Source: Niabella sp. (GTDB lineage: Bacteria > Bacteroidota > Bacteroidia > Chitinophagales > Chitinophagaceae). Taken from it: a stretch of DNA of 34,073 nt. Where the stretch lies: contig JAPUDO010000127.1 in assembly GCA_027493055.1 (NCBI GenBank), positions 1-34,073 on the forward strand, written 5' to 3'. Numbering within the stretch: position 1 is the first letter of the stretch; every line of letters begins with the position of its first letter. The notes beneath the pieces were generated by a model. The model worked only from the letters and a program-made list of their open reading frames with translations. It ran no database searches and was not told the DNA's origin. Below are positions 24,937-32,915 of this stretch, in pieces. A program made the translations under genes and the position numbers.

Positions 24937-24977
24937 TTGATATATCAGATAGGAAGCGTATTTCTTACGGGGCCTGT

Positions 24978-25502
24978 ATGACCGGCCTAAAAAATGAAAC
25001 TATGACAAAAGATAAAAAATATATTTTGCAGGGCGATGTGATTGCAAAAAAACTTAAACGGCTGGCGCTTGAAGTGATTGAGAATAATATTGATGAGAAA
25101 GAACTGATTTTTGTAGGCGTTCAAACCACAGGTGTAATAATAGCCAGGTGGCTGCAAAAGCTGGTACGTAAGTTAAGCGATGTAAAGATTGAGATCCTTA
25201 CAATGGATATTGATAAGCAGATGCCGAAAGAAGTTGTATTGAGCGCACCTATGAATTTTAATGGTAAAGTAGTGGTGCTGATAGATGATGTTACCAACAG
25301 CGGTAAAACCCTATTATATGCAATGAAGCCTTTCCTTGAATTTCATCCTAAAAAAATACAAACGCTGGTGCTGGTGGAAAGAAGCCATACCCAGTTCCCG
25401 GTTAATGCCAATTATAAGGGTGTTTCCCTGGCCACCACTTTGCAGGAGCACATTATAGTTGAAGTAGAAGGAGAGATGATCACAGGAGCGTACCTGGCAT
25501 AA
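24978..25502 (+). CDS. PyrR-like phosphoribosyltransferase
   Basis: This is a 174-residue type I phosphoribosyltransferase. The PRPP-binding motif is VVVLIDDVTNSGKTLLYAM (about residues 95-113). The N-terminal half (FVGVQTTGVIIARWL) is close to PyrR, which regulates pyr genes and has weak uracil phosphoribosyltransferase activity. Canonical PyrR has VDDVLYTGRT at this site, so the role may differ. No pyrimidine gene lies next to it. The start may be the ATG at 24978 or that at 25002; no signal decides. Confidence 0.75.
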   Translation: MTGLKNETMTKDKKYILQGDVIAKKLKRLALEVIENNIDEKELIFVGVQTTGVIIARWLQKLVRKLSDVKIEILTMDIDKQMPKEVVLSAPMNFNGKVVVLIDDVTNSGKTLLYAMKPFLEFHPKKIQTLVLVERSHTQFPVNANYKGVSLATTLQEHIIVEVEGEMITGAYLA

Positions 25503-25509
25503 ATTTCTT

Positions 25510-25543
25510 CTTATAAAAAAGCAGGCATTTCTGTGCCTGCTTG
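25510..25543 (-). terminator. Terminator for the dienelactone hydrolase gene
   Basis: A perfect 9-bp stem AAGCAGGCA (25520-25528) / TGCCTGCTT (25535-25543) encloses a 6-nt loop. On the minus strand the 3' arm runs into TTTTTTATAAG, a good U-tract, so the hairpin should end the 25597-26457 gene. It may also help to end the PyrR-like gene coming from the other side. Confidence 0.8.
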
Positions 25544-25596
25544 TCAGTGCTTTAATATGTGCATTGGTTGGTATTGTTACCTGTTTCCTTTCCAGC

Positions 25597-26457
25597 TTAT
25601 TTAAAAACAGTGGTTAAAAAAGTTTTTAGTTCTTCCCACGATGCTTTGTCTGCTGCTTCATTGTAAGCTATATCCAGCTTGTATTTTTCACCAACGGCTG
25701 TAGCATTGGGATTGGAAAAAGCATGTTTGGCATTTGGGTAACCTATAAAAGTGTAATTGGCTCCGGCACTATCCATTTCTTTTTTAAAGTTGCTTACATC
25801 TTCTGCCGGTACCATACTGTCGGCTTCGCCGTGAAGCACCAGGATAGCCGGTATAACAGACCCTTTCTTTGGTGCCGGTAAACCGCCATTCAGGCTGCCG
25901 TGAAAGCTGGCAACCCCTTTGAGGTGGGTACCAAGTCGGGCCATGTTTAATACCATACCTCCACCAAAGCAATACCCTATAGCTGCTATTTTAGCCGTAT
26001 CGGCCTGTGTAAAAGTTTTGGCTTTTGCAAGCGCTGCATCAAAATGACTTTGGGCCATTGATGGATCTTTATAAAAAGGAGTGGCCAGGGCGCCGGCGCT
26101 GTCAGGGGTTGCTGCAGTTTTACCATCGCCATACATATCTACAGCCATAGCAAAATAGCCTAAGGCTGCCAATTGTTTTACGCGACTTTTTGTATAGTCA
26201 TTCACTCCCCACCATTCTGGCACTACCAGAACAACAGGTAAATTTTCGCCACCAGCCTTGTAAGCAGCAATGCTTTTAAAGTTTTTACCATTGCCACTAT
26301 ATGTTACACTGACTTCCGTTATAGCAGAGGGATCAGCGGCGGTTGTTGCAGCAGTTAAGCTATCACTTCCTGGCTCTTTTTGCGTGCTGTTACTGTTACA
26401 TCCAAGGGCTGCAGCACATACCAGTGCAAGAGAAAATAATAATTGATTTTTCTTCAT
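25597..26457 (-). CDS. Exported lipoprotein-like dienelactone hydrolase
   Basis: This alpha/beta-hydrolase of the dienelactone hydrolase family has 286 residues from the ATG at 26457. That start gives MKKNQLLFSLALVCAAALGC, a signal peptide with a lipobox-like ALGC, so it is probably a lipoprotein. An earlier in-frame start at 26493 would only add 12 residues in front of the signal peptide. The catalytic triad is visible: Cys in IGYCFGGGM, Asp in HGEADSMVP, His in NAKHAFSNP. The natural substrate is unknown. Confidence 0.88.
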   Translation of the reverse strand: MKKNQLLFSLALVCAAALGCNSNSTQKEPGSDSLTAATTAADPSAITEVSVTYSGNGKNFKSIAAYKAGGENLPVVLVVPEWWGVNDYTKSRVKQLAALGYFAMAVDMYGDGKTAATPDSAGALATPFYKDPSMAQSHFDAALAKAKTFTQADTAKIAAIGYCFGGGMVLNMARLGTHLKGVASFHGSLNGGLPAPKKGSVIPAILVLHGEADSMVPAEDVSNFKKEMDSAGANYTFIGYPNAKHAFSNPNATAVGEKYKLDIAYNEAADKASWEELKTFLTTVFK

Positions 26458-26489
26458 TTTTATGAGCTTTAAATAAGTTTTATAACTTT

Positions 26490-26507
26490 TCAATATTATA
26501 ATATTGA
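26490..26507. promoter_or_regulatory. 18-bp perfect palindrome between divergent genes
   Basis: TCAATATTATAATATTGA is a perfect 18-bp palindrome, 33 bp upstream of the hydrolase ATG on one side and 63 bp upstream of cmk on the other. Its place and symmetry suit a dimeric regulator's operator, but AT-rich palindromes also arise by chance. Confidence 0.4.
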
Positions 26508-26569
26508 GAGAATAAAATTAGGGATTAAGGATTAAAATTTTACCTTTACGAAAACTTACAGGTGCTTTA

Positions 26570-27253
26570 ATGAATAATAAAAAAATCATAATAGCGATAG
26601 ATGGAATGTCGAGCTGTGGTAAAAGTACGGTTGCCAGGCAGCTTGCAAAAAAGCTGAATTATATATATGTAGATAGCGGTGCCATGTACAGGGCTATTAC
26701 TTTATATTTTTTAAGGAACAATGTTGATATTACGAATGCTGCACAGATAAAAGAAGCCCTTGATGAAATAGATCTTGATTTCAGGCTTAATGAACAAAGC
26801 GGGAAGGTAGAAATATTTTTGAATGATGAGAATGTAGAATACCTGGTGCGGGAAATGATCGTTGCTGAAAAAGTGAGCGAGGTAGCTGCGTTATCTGATG
26901 TAAGGCAATATGCGGTAAGCCAGCAGCAGAAAATGGGCAATAACAAAGGTGTGATAATGGATGGGAGAGATATTGGAACAGTTGTATTTCCTGATGCTGA
27001 GCTGAAGATTTTTATGGTGGCTGATAATACCGTAAGAGTAGAGCGCAGGTTTAAAGAGCTGTATCAGAAAAATCCCAATATTACTATTGAGGAAGTAACA
27101 CATAATATTGAAATGCGCGATTATATAGATACCAACCGCGAAGTGAGCCCTTTACGGAAAGCAAAAGATGCCATTGAAATAGATACTACCAGTCTTACAC
27201 CTGAAGAGCAATTACACCAGGTTTTAGAGCTGGCCAACGGGCTGATTAAGTAG
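26570..27253 (+). CDS. cmk: Cytidylate kinase
   Basis: Cmk phosphorylates CMP and dCMP to the diphosphates. The 227-residue protein has the P-loop GMSSCGKST (residues 12-20), YVDSGAMYRAITLYFL (about 33-48), and the conserved MDGRDIGTVVFPDAELKIFM block. The C-terminal REVSPLRKAKDAIEIDTT is also diagnostic. The length is normal. A weak -7-like sequence (TACCTTTA) lies at 26541-26548. Confidence 0.96.
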   Translation: MNNKKIIIAIDGMSSCGKSTVARQLAKKLNYIYVDSGAMYRAITLYFLRNNVDITNAAQIKEALDEIDLDFRLNEQSGKVEIFLNDENVEYLVREMIVAEKVSEVAALSDVRQYAVSQQQKMGNNKGVIMDGRDIGTVVFPDAELKIFMVADNTVRVERRFKELYQKNPNITIEEVTHNIEMRDYIDTNREVSPLRKAKDAIEIDTTSLTPEEQLHQVLELANGLIK

Positions 27254-27328
27254 CGTTACATAATGTTAAGTTAAGTGTGAGTTGTCAGTGATGAGTAATG
27301 AGTGATTGCGGATACATACTCACTTTAA

Positions 27329-27388
27329 ATGCGAAAATTTTTCATTACCATAACAATAGTTTTTCTTTTTGTTGCATTGGCGTTTTAG
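27329..27388 (+). CDS. Possible 19-residue hydrophobic micropeptide
   Basis: An ATG at 27329 opens a 19-codon frame (MRKFFITITIVFLFVALAF) ending in TAG at 27386-27388. It has the composition of a signal peptide or single membrane helix: two basic residues then a hydrophobic core. It lies 15 bp upstream of the oxidoreductase gene. It could be a leader peptide, a decayed signal peptide or a chance frame. There is no ribosome-binding site and I do not recognise a family. Confidence 0.2.
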   Translation: MRKFFITITIVFLFVALAF

Positions 27389-27403
27389 TCTAAAACTGTT
27401 AGT

Positions 27404-28516
27404 ATGAATTCAAGAAGAAAATTTTTGCAGCAGGTTACCCTTGCATCAGCGGGCTTACCTTTATTAGGTACAGGAATATTTTCTTTTACAGGCAAAGCGC
27501 ACAGTAGTTTTCGTACTGATAAAGTGCTGCGTGTGGCTTTAATGGGCCTGGGAGGCTATGCACGGCATGTAGCTGAAGCAATGAATCATTGCCGGAGCGC
27601 AAAAATTACCGGGCTGATCAGCGGCACACCCGAAAAGCTAAAAAGCTGGAGTGCTGCATACAATGTGCCTGAAAAGAATTGTTATAATTATCAGAACTTT
27701 GACAGCATCAAAAACAATCCGGATATTGATGCGGTATATGTAATTACACCCAACGCGCTTCATCATGATAATACTATAAGGGTTGCCCTGGCCGGAAAGC
27801 ATGTGATCTGTGAGAAACCAATGGCCATAAGCGTTAAAGAAGGCCGGGAAATGATTGATGCCTGTAAAAAGGCCGGCGTGCATTTACTGGTGGGTTACCG
27901 TATGCACTTTGAACCCACTACACTGGAAGTAGTGCGCATGCGTAACGAAGGCGAATTGGGTGCTATCAGGTTTTTCCAGGGACTTTGCGGGTTCCGGATC
28001 GGCAACCCAACGCAATGGAGACTTGATAGGGCACTGGCGGGTGGTGGTTCTCTGATGGATATTGGCATTTATGCCATTAATGGTTGCCGGTATATGGTAG
28101 GCGAAGAACCTGTTTGGGTAACAGCACAGGAAACAAAAACAGATCCTGTGAAGTTCAAACCGGGAGTGGATGAGACCCTGCAATTTCAGTTTGGATTTAA
28201 GAGTGGTGCAGCGGCCTCCTGTCTTTCATCTTATAATATGAATAACCTGGACCGCTTTTTTCTGAATGGCGAAAAAGGATTTGCAGAAATGAGGCCTTCA
28301 ACAGGATATGGTCCTATAAAAGGCCGGACACATAAAGGTGAAATTCAGGCACCGGTTGTAGTGCACCAAACAGTGCAGATGGATGAAATGGCTGCTATTA
28401 TACTGGATGGGAAACAGCCTTTAATACCGGTAGATGGAGAAGAAGGCCTGCGCGATTTAAAAATTATCGAAGCTATTTATAAAGCCGCTTCAACGGGTAA
28501 GAAGATAGAGCTGTAG
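27404..28516 (+). CDS. Tat-exported Gfo/Idh/MocA family oxidoreductase
   Basis: This is a 370-residue NAD(P)-dependent oxidoreductase. The N-terminus carries a twin-arginine signal (SRRKFLQQ, then a hydrophobic stretch to about residue 30), so it should be exported folded with its cofactor. The Rossmann motif is ALMGLGGYARHVA (about 46-58). The family signature EKPMAIS (about 140) follows, including the Lys of the EKP motif. A later GGGSLMDIGIYAIN region fits glucose-fructose-oxidoreductase relatives. The substrate is unknown, but a sugar or sugar derivative is likely. Confidence 0.92.
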   Translation: MNSRRKFLQQVTLASAGLPLLGTGIFSFTGKAHSSFRTDKVLRVALMGLGGYARHVAEAMNHCRSAKITGLISGTPEKLKSWSAAYNVPEKNCYNYQNFDSIKNNPDIDAVYVITPNALHHDNTIRVALAGKHVICEKPMAISVKEGREMIDACKKAGVHLLVGYRMHFEPTTLEVVRMRNEGELGAIRFFQGLCGFRIGNPTQWRLDRALAGGGSLMDIGIYAINGCRYMVGEEPVWVTAQETKTDPVKFKPGVDETLQFQFGFKSGAAASCLSSYNMNNLDRFFLNGEKGFAEMRPSTGYGPIKGRTHKGEIQAPVVVHQTVQMDEMAAIILDGKQPLIPVDGEEGLRDLKIIEAIYKAASTGKKIEL

Positions 28517-28554
28517 CTACCTTTTATAATTACCGGTTTAATGGGGAAACCGTA

Positions 28555-29532
28555 TTACACAACAGCCATTTTATTGTACTTGTTGCGATATTCAACAGGT
28601 GTAAGGCCTGTGATTTTTTTAAAGATAGAACGAAACGATTTTGTGTCTGTATAACCTACATCATACATGACTTCGTTAATGTTTTTGCGGCTTGATTCAA
28701 AACTTCGCTTGGCAAACTCCATCTTAACCCTGTTGATATATTCCAGCACGGAATTATTAGTAGCCGTTTTAAACCGCCTCTCAAAGCTTCGCCTGCCTAA
28801 TGAAACCAAAGCTGCCAGTTCTTCAATCGTAATTTTTTCCTGGATATTTTTATCAATAAATTCCTGTGCCTGTTTTATGGCTTCATCCGTATGATTTTTT
28901 TGCCCCCGGAATATGGCAAAAGCCGACTGGCTGTCCCTGTCAATATCAATAGCAAAATATTTGGAAGCCAGAATGGCCGTTTGCCTGTCTGTATATTTTT
29001 CTACAAGGTACAGCAATAAATTCCAGTAAGACATAGCACCACCGCTTGAATAAAGGCGATGTTCTTCAGTAACAATACTGCCGTCAGCTACTTCCACCTC
29101 CGGAAACATCTCACGAAATTCATTTTGAAACCCCCAATGCGTAGAGCACTTTTTGCCATTAAGCAAACCGGTAGAAGCCAGTAAAAAAGCGCCTACGCAA
29201 AGTGCGGCCACTTCAGCCCCTTTATTGTATTGTTCTTTTATCCATGGCAACGCCTTTCTGTTCGTTTCAATGGCTGTTTTCATATCACCAAACAAGGCAG
29301 GGATTATAATTAGATCTGTTTTCTTTACCTCGTTCAAAAGCTGTGAAGTATTGACAGAAAATAAGCCGTCATTGATTTTTACTTCTTTTTTCAAGCCTAC
29401 CAGCTGCACATTAAATAATGGTTTTTTGCCTGATACCGCCATAAACTGGTTTACTGTCAAAAACAAATACCGGGGATCGGCTATGGCTTGCATTACCGAG
29501 TTTTCAGGAACAAGTATGCTGACATGCTTCAT
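28555..29532 (-). CDS. GlxA-type AraC regulator with DJ-1/PfpI domain
   Basis: This 325-residue transcription factor combines an N-terminal DJ-1/PfpI-like (class I glutamine amidotransferase fold) domain with a C-terminal AraC double helix-turn-helix. The conserved Cys of the first domain is in VAALCVGAFLLASTG. The AraC part, about residues 220-320, has LAALVSLGRRSFERRFK and YDVGYTDTKSFRSIFKKITGLTP. The ATG at 29532 is preferred; upstream codons do not fit. It is divergent from the small-enzyme genes starting at 29692 and may control them. Confidence 0.92.
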   Translation of the reverse strand: MKHVSILVPENSVMQAIADPRYLFLTVNQFMAVSGKKPLFNVQLVGLKKEVKINDGLFSVNTSQLLNEVKKTDLIIIPALFGDMKTAIETNRKALPWIKEQYNKGAEVAALCVGAFLLASTGLLNGKKCSTHWGFQNEFREMFPEVEVADGSIVTEEHRLYSSGGAMSYWNLLLYLVEKYTDRQTAILASKYFAIDIDRDSQSAFAIFRGQKNHTDEAIKQAQEFIDKNIQEKITIEELAALVSLGRRSFERRFKTATNNSVLEYINRVKMEFAKRSFESSRKNINEVMYDVGYTDTKSFRSIFKKITGLTPVEYRNKYNKMAVV

Positions 29533-29691
29533 TTTTTGTAAGAGATTGTTTGCGGTTCTAAAGGTAAAATAAAGTTTGACGTAAATCACCCTTTAGTTGT
29601 CATTATTGCACATTGTAATATGTAAACAACCGTTGCATCTTTGTATCGTTCATTCAAACAAATGATTATCTACAATTTAAAACAAGCGAAA

Positions 29692-30093
29692 ATGAAACAG
29701 GTATTTATCAATTTGGCAGTAAAAGACCTTGACAAATCAGCCAGCTTTTATACAGCTCTGGGTTTTTCAAACAACCCCCAGTTTTCAGACGATACAGCAA
29801 AATGTATGGTATGGAGCGACAGCATTTATGTAATGCTATTAACACATGAAAAATTTAAAACATTTACTGACAAACCTATAGCAGACACAAAAAATGGAAT
29901 TGCAGCGTTATTCTCTCTTTCATTAGAAAGTTTTGACCAGGTAAATGAAACAATGGAGAAAGGTATTGCTGCAGGTGGTATTGAGCCTAATGAAATAAGA
30001 GACTATGGCTTTATGCAGCAACGGACTATAGAAGATTTTGACGGCCACACCTGGGAGGTGTTTTATATGGACATGAGCAAATTTCCTCAATAA
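29692..30093 (+). CDS. VOC family (glyoxalase/bleomycin-resistance-like) protein
   Basis: This is a 133-residue protein with the vicinal oxygen chelate fold. It starts MKQVFINLAVKDLDKSASFY and ends RTIEDFDGHTWEVFYMD, where the E of WEVFY is the usual metal-ligand position. The frame is open from a TTG at 29641, but the ATG at 29692 fits the family start. The substrate is unknown; members detoxify methylglyoxal or bind drugs. It is the first gene of a row of small stress-type enzymes. Confidence 0.87.
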   Translation: MKQVFINLAVKDLDKSASFYTALGFSNNPQFSDDTAKCMVWSDSIYVMLLTHEKFKTFTDKPIADTKNGIAALFSLSLESFDQVNETMEKGIAAGGIEPNEIRDYGFMQQRTIEDFDGHTWEVFYMDMSKFPQ

Positions 30094-30115
30094 TCATCAG
30101 CAAAAACATTAAAAA

Positions 30116-30694
30116 ATGGGAAAGGTAAAATTACAAATGCAGATGACTATAAACGGTTATGTTGGGGGGACAAATGGTGAAAACAACTGGATGACCTGGA
30201 ATCCTGATGCTGAATTTATAACGTTTCTGATTTCGCTGCTTGATACCTCAGGCACTCTTTTACTGGGCAGGAAAACGGCCGAAAATATTATAAAATATTG
30301 GGAACATGAAGCAGACCAGAATCCTGCTCATCCATTTGCAAAAAAAATAGCTGCTCTTCCAAAAGTTGTTTTCACTAAAACGCTCAACAAATCAACCTGG
30401 AATAATACCACTTTGGCAAAAGGAAATCTTACAGACGAAATTACCAGCCTAAAAAAGCAAAATGGTAAAGATATTCTTGTGTTTGGCGGTGCCGGTTTTG
30501 TTTCGTCACTAATAAAGGAAGAACTCATTGATGAGTATCATCTTATTGTAAATCCAACCGCTATGGGTAACGGTATGACTATTTTTAACTCACTTAACGG
30601 AATACAGAAATTTACACCCATAGGAACAAAACTTTATCCGGGCGGGAAAATTGTTTTGAGTTATAAGTCGGAAAACAATTTAAATGGTGAATAA
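30116..30694 (+). CDS. Dihydrofolate reductase/RibD C-terminal-like protein
   Basis: This 192-residue protein belongs to the RibD C-terminal/dihydrofolate-reductase-like family (NAD(P)H-dependent reductase fold). Family blocks are LQMQMTINGYVGG (residues 6-18), LLLGRKTAENIIKYW (about 49-63), KDILVFGGAGFVSSLI (about 122-137) and ELIDEYHLIVNPTAMGNG. It probably reduces a small molecule, not folate. It lies 22 bp after the VOC gene. Confidence 0.88.
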   Translation: MGKVKLQMQMTINGYVGGTNGENNWMTWNPDAEFITFLISLLDTSGTLLLGRKTAENIIKYWEHEADQNPAHPFAKKIAALPKVVFTKTLNKSTWNNTTLAKGNLTDEITSLKKQNGKDILVFGGAGFVSSLIKEELIDEYHLIVNPTAMGNGMTIFNSLNGIQKFTPIGTKLYPGGKIVLSYKSENNLNGE

Positions 30695-30768
30695 ATATTT
30701 GCGAAAAAGATAACGGACGATTTAAGCAATTTCAAAAGTTATACAGAAACAATTAAAATTAAAGAAAA

Positions 30769-31218
30769 ATGGAAAAGAACAAAGTGACATTACACAGGGT
30801 TTTAGCGGCTTCACCCGAAAAAGTATTCCGCGCGTTTGCAGACGCCGATACAGTAGCAAGCTGGCTTCCGCCTTATGGGTTTGTATGTAAAGTGCATCAA
30901 TTTGATTTTAAGGCAGGCGGTGTTTATAAAATGAGCTTTACCAATTTTACAACAGGTAATGCCCATTCTTTTGGCGGTGAATACCTTGAAATTATACCTG
31001 ATCAGTTAATAAAATATACGGACAAATTTGACGACCCCAATTTACCTGGCGAAATGATAACAACAGTACAGTTAACACAGGTAAGCTGCGGAACAGAATT
31101 ACATATTACGCAAACAGGCATACCCGATGTGATACCGCCCGAAATGTGTTATTTAGGCTGGCAGGAATCATTAGAGAAACTGAAAAAATTAACCGAACCC
31201 AATATTCCTGACGCATAA
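30769..31218 (+). CDS. SRPBCC/AHSA1-family protein
   Basis: This 149-residue START-like protein begins VTLHRVLAASPEKVFRAFADADTVASWLPP, the standard opening of AHSA1-type proteins. The cavity-forming strands and final helix (CYLGWQESLEKLKKL) are present. Such proteins bind hydrophobic ligands, and their partners are usually unknown. It follows the RibD-like gene after 74 bp; a short hairpin with a T-run follows at 31304-31322. Confidence 0.88.
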   Translation: MEKNKVTLHRVLAASPEKVFRAFADADTVASWLPPYGFVCKVHQFDFKAGGVYKMSFTNFTTGNAHSFGGEYLEIIPDQLIKYTDKFDDPNLPGEMITTVQLTQVSCGTELHITQTGIPDVIPPEMCYLGWQESLEKLKKLTEPNIPDA

Positions 31219-31303
31219 AAATAAAATGCTGAACGCAGTTTTGCCACAAAGATACAAAGCAGGGTAAACGCATCTGATTTTGCTGGCTTCTATGCTTTAT
31301 GTC

Positions 31304-31322
31304 ACTCCTTCGGAGTTTTTTT
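31304..31322 (+). terminator. Short intrinsic terminator after the SRPBCC gene
   Basis: A 5-bp stem ACTCC-TTC-GGAGT is followed by a run of seven T. It lies 86 bp past the SRPBCC stop and probably ends the VOC-RibD-SRPBCC unit. Confidence 0.55.
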
Positions 31323-31354
31323 AACATGGCTGCCCATATTTTATAATCCTGTCA

Positions 31355-31379
31355 GCCCTGCCCGTCCGGCAGGCGGGCT
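31355..31379. repeat. GC-rich palindrome related to 17625-17670
   Basis: The arms AGCCC-TGCC and GGCA-GGCGGGCT pair with a 3-nt bulge around CGTCC. The words CCCGTCCGG and GGCAGGCGGG recall the palindrome in the repeat block at 17625-17670. Confidence 0.65.
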
Positions 31380-31615
31380 TTCAGGCTTAATTGTCCGGTT
31401 ATTCGTAACCCCCGTATGGGGTGAAATGATTATAAAAATGTGTAGCATTTCCGTTAAAATCCGCCGCGGCGCATGATATTATTGCACAGGTGATAGCTTT
31501 GAACTTGAATTTAAGATGTGTTTGTCCTGAGACACAAAGATGTGAAAAATCATTTTACATATACTTCGGAATAAAATCTTCATGGTATTTACAAGAAAGA
31601 CCAATTAAAAAGCAG

Positions 31616-32026
31616 ATGGCGCAAATAAATTCATATCTCACATTCAATGGTAACTGTCGCGAAGCAATGACATTCTACAAGGAATGTCTGGGCGGTGAGC
31701 TTATGTTCCAAACCGTTGGTGAATCGCCATTGTCAGAAAAAATGCCTACGCGAATGAAAAACTGCATTGTGCATGCTACACTTTCCCGGGAAGCCCTGGT
31801 GCTTATGGCTTCTGATATGGTGGGAGAACAAGGCTTAATACAGGGAAACAGCGTTTCGCTTTCATTACATTGCAGCAGTGAAGAAGAAATTAAAGAGTGC
31901 TATGCAAAACTTTCAGCGGGCGGAACCGCCAGCCATCCGTTAGAAGAAAATTTTTGGGGCACATTGTTTGGCGGCCTTACTGACAAATTCGGCAATCACT
32001 GGATATTTCATTACAACAAAAAATAG
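31616..32026 (+). CDS. PhnB-like VOC family protein
   Basis: This 136-residue protein starts MAQINSYLTFNGNCREAMTFYKECLGG, the typical beginning of PhnB-like VOC proteins (DUF899/3-demethylubiquinone methyltransferase-like group). The C-terminus LFGGLTDKFGNHWIFHYN is also diagnostic. The ATG at 31616 is chosen because the upstream codons do not resemble the family. Its function is unknown; these genes often travel with SRPBCC, DoxX and DUF1801 genes, as here. Confidence 0.88.
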   Translation: MAQINSYLTFNGNCREAMTFYKECLGGELMFQTVGESPLSEKMPTRMKNCIVHATLSREALVLMASDMVGEQGLIQGNSVSLSLHCSSEEEIKECYAKLSAGGTASHPLEENFWGTLFGGLTDKFGNHWIFHYNKK

Positions 32027-32048
32027 TAACAATTAAAATTTTACTGGA

Positions 32049-32423
32049 ATGAAAAAGCAAAAAATCATTTTCTGGACAGCTACTATTATTATTTTCCTGT
32101 GGGAAGGATTAATGCCGTTAGGTACACTGCTTTTCGCACCTGAATATGCCAATGCAGGAACAAAACCATTGGGTTATCCCGATTACTTCGCTTATTCCCT
32201 CATCATTTGCAAAGTATTGGGTTCAACAGCTTTAATCATTCCCAGGCTGAACCCTAAGCTAAAAGAATGGGCGTATGCGGGATTGACGTTTAACCTGGTA
32301 TTCGCTGTGATCAGCCATATTGTGGTGGATAAAAATATCGGCTTCATTCTAATGCCAATAGTAGTGGGCATTATCCTTGCAGTATCGTATTTCTATAACC
32401 AAAAAATTCAACGCAATGTCTGA
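32049..32423 (+). CDS. DoxX-like small membrane protein
   Basis: This 124-residue protein has four hydrophobic segments: about residues 5-28, 44-62, 75-92 and 95-115. The third is preceded by PRLNPKLKEWAYAGL. It matches the DoxX-like family (four-helix membrane proteins, function unclear). The stop codon overlaps the start of the DUF1801 gene by 8 bp (ATGTCTGA), showing translational coupling. Confidence 0.85.
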   Translation: MKKQKIIFWTATIIIFLWEGLMPLGTLLFAPEYANAGTKPLGYPDYFAYSLIICKVLGSTALIIPRLNPKLKEWAYAGLTFNLVFAVISHIVVDKNIGFILMPIVVGIILAVSYFYNQKIQRNV

Positions 32424-32784
32424 TACAGGGTTTAAAAACATTGATGAGTATTTTGCAGGTTTTCCGGAAAAAGTGCAGAACATGCTTCAAAAAATCAGGA
32501 AACTTATTATAGAAACAGTGCCGGCGGCTACTGAAACCATCGCTTATGGAATGCCTGCCTACAAGCTGAACAAAAAGCCTTTGGTTTATTTTGCAGGGTA
32601 TAACAAGCATATCGGGTTTTATGCTACACCTACCGGACATTTGGAATTTGCAAAGGAACTATCAATATACAAACAGGGAAAAGGTTCAGTACAGTTCCCT
32701 TTGGATAAGCCAATACCTTATGATTTGATAAAGCGGATATTGATTTTCCGCAAAAATGAAGTGGAAGCGAAAGTTAAAAGGTAA
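32416..32784 (+). CDS. DUF1801 (YdhG-like) protein
   Basis: This is a 122-residue DUF1801 protein. It starts MSDTGFKNIDEYFAGFPEKVQ and has the signature ETIAYGMPAYKLNKKPLVYFAGYNKHIGFY. Some relatives have been called iron chaperones (YdhG), but the role is poorly defined. The ATG at 32416 overlaps the end of the DoxX gene. It is the last of the six small genes downstream of the glxA-type regulator. Confidence 0.9.
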   Translation: MSDTGFKNIDEYFAGFPEKVQNMLQKIRKLIIETVPAATETIAYGMPAYKLNKKPLVYFAGYNKHIGFYATPTGHLEFAKELSIYKQGKGSVQFPLDKPIPYDLIKRILIFRKNEVEAKVKR

Positions 32785-32817
32785 AGTTCACGGCCCTGGT
32801 TTTCTTGGGGGAAGCTT

Positions 32818-32910
32818 ATGAAATTATCCGGAAAAGGCAATAGGCTCTTTGAATCCGTAGACGATTTCGGGGATCCAGGCAGCAGCGATATTCCTGGTGT
32901 AAAAGGCTGA
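32818..32910 (+). CDS. Possible 30-residue small ORF
   Basis: An ATG at 32818 opens a 30-codon frame (MKLSGKGNRLFESVDDFGDP, then GSSDIPGVKG) ending in TGA at 32908-32910. GGGGGAAG lies 5 nt upstream, an unusually purine-rich ribosome-binding-like sequence for this phylum. It is polar with a Gly/Asp/Ser-rich tail and has no known family. It fills most of the gap between two convergent genes. It may be chance. Confidence 0.25.
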   Translation: MKLSGKGNRLFESVDDFGDPGSSDIPGVKG

Positions 32911-32915
32911 AAAGG

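Larger units (their letters stand above)
31219..31615. other. Intergenic region with terminator and palindromes
   Basis: This 397-bp gap has no convincing gene. The frame upstream of the PhnB-like ATG (from a GTG at 31490) has no family match in its first 42 codons. It holds a hairpin-T-run at 31304-31322, a GC-rich palindrome at 31355-31379, and a small ACCCC/GGGGT hairpin at 31408-31422 followed by A/T-rich sequence. These look like dispersed Bacteroidota repeats. Confidence 0.6.

Noticed and set aside
28534-28552. Bidirectional terminator between the Gfo/Idh/MocA and GlxA genes
   Set aside because: A CGGTTT/AAACCG stem is present, but no T-run follows on either strand, so the evidence is too weak to annotate.
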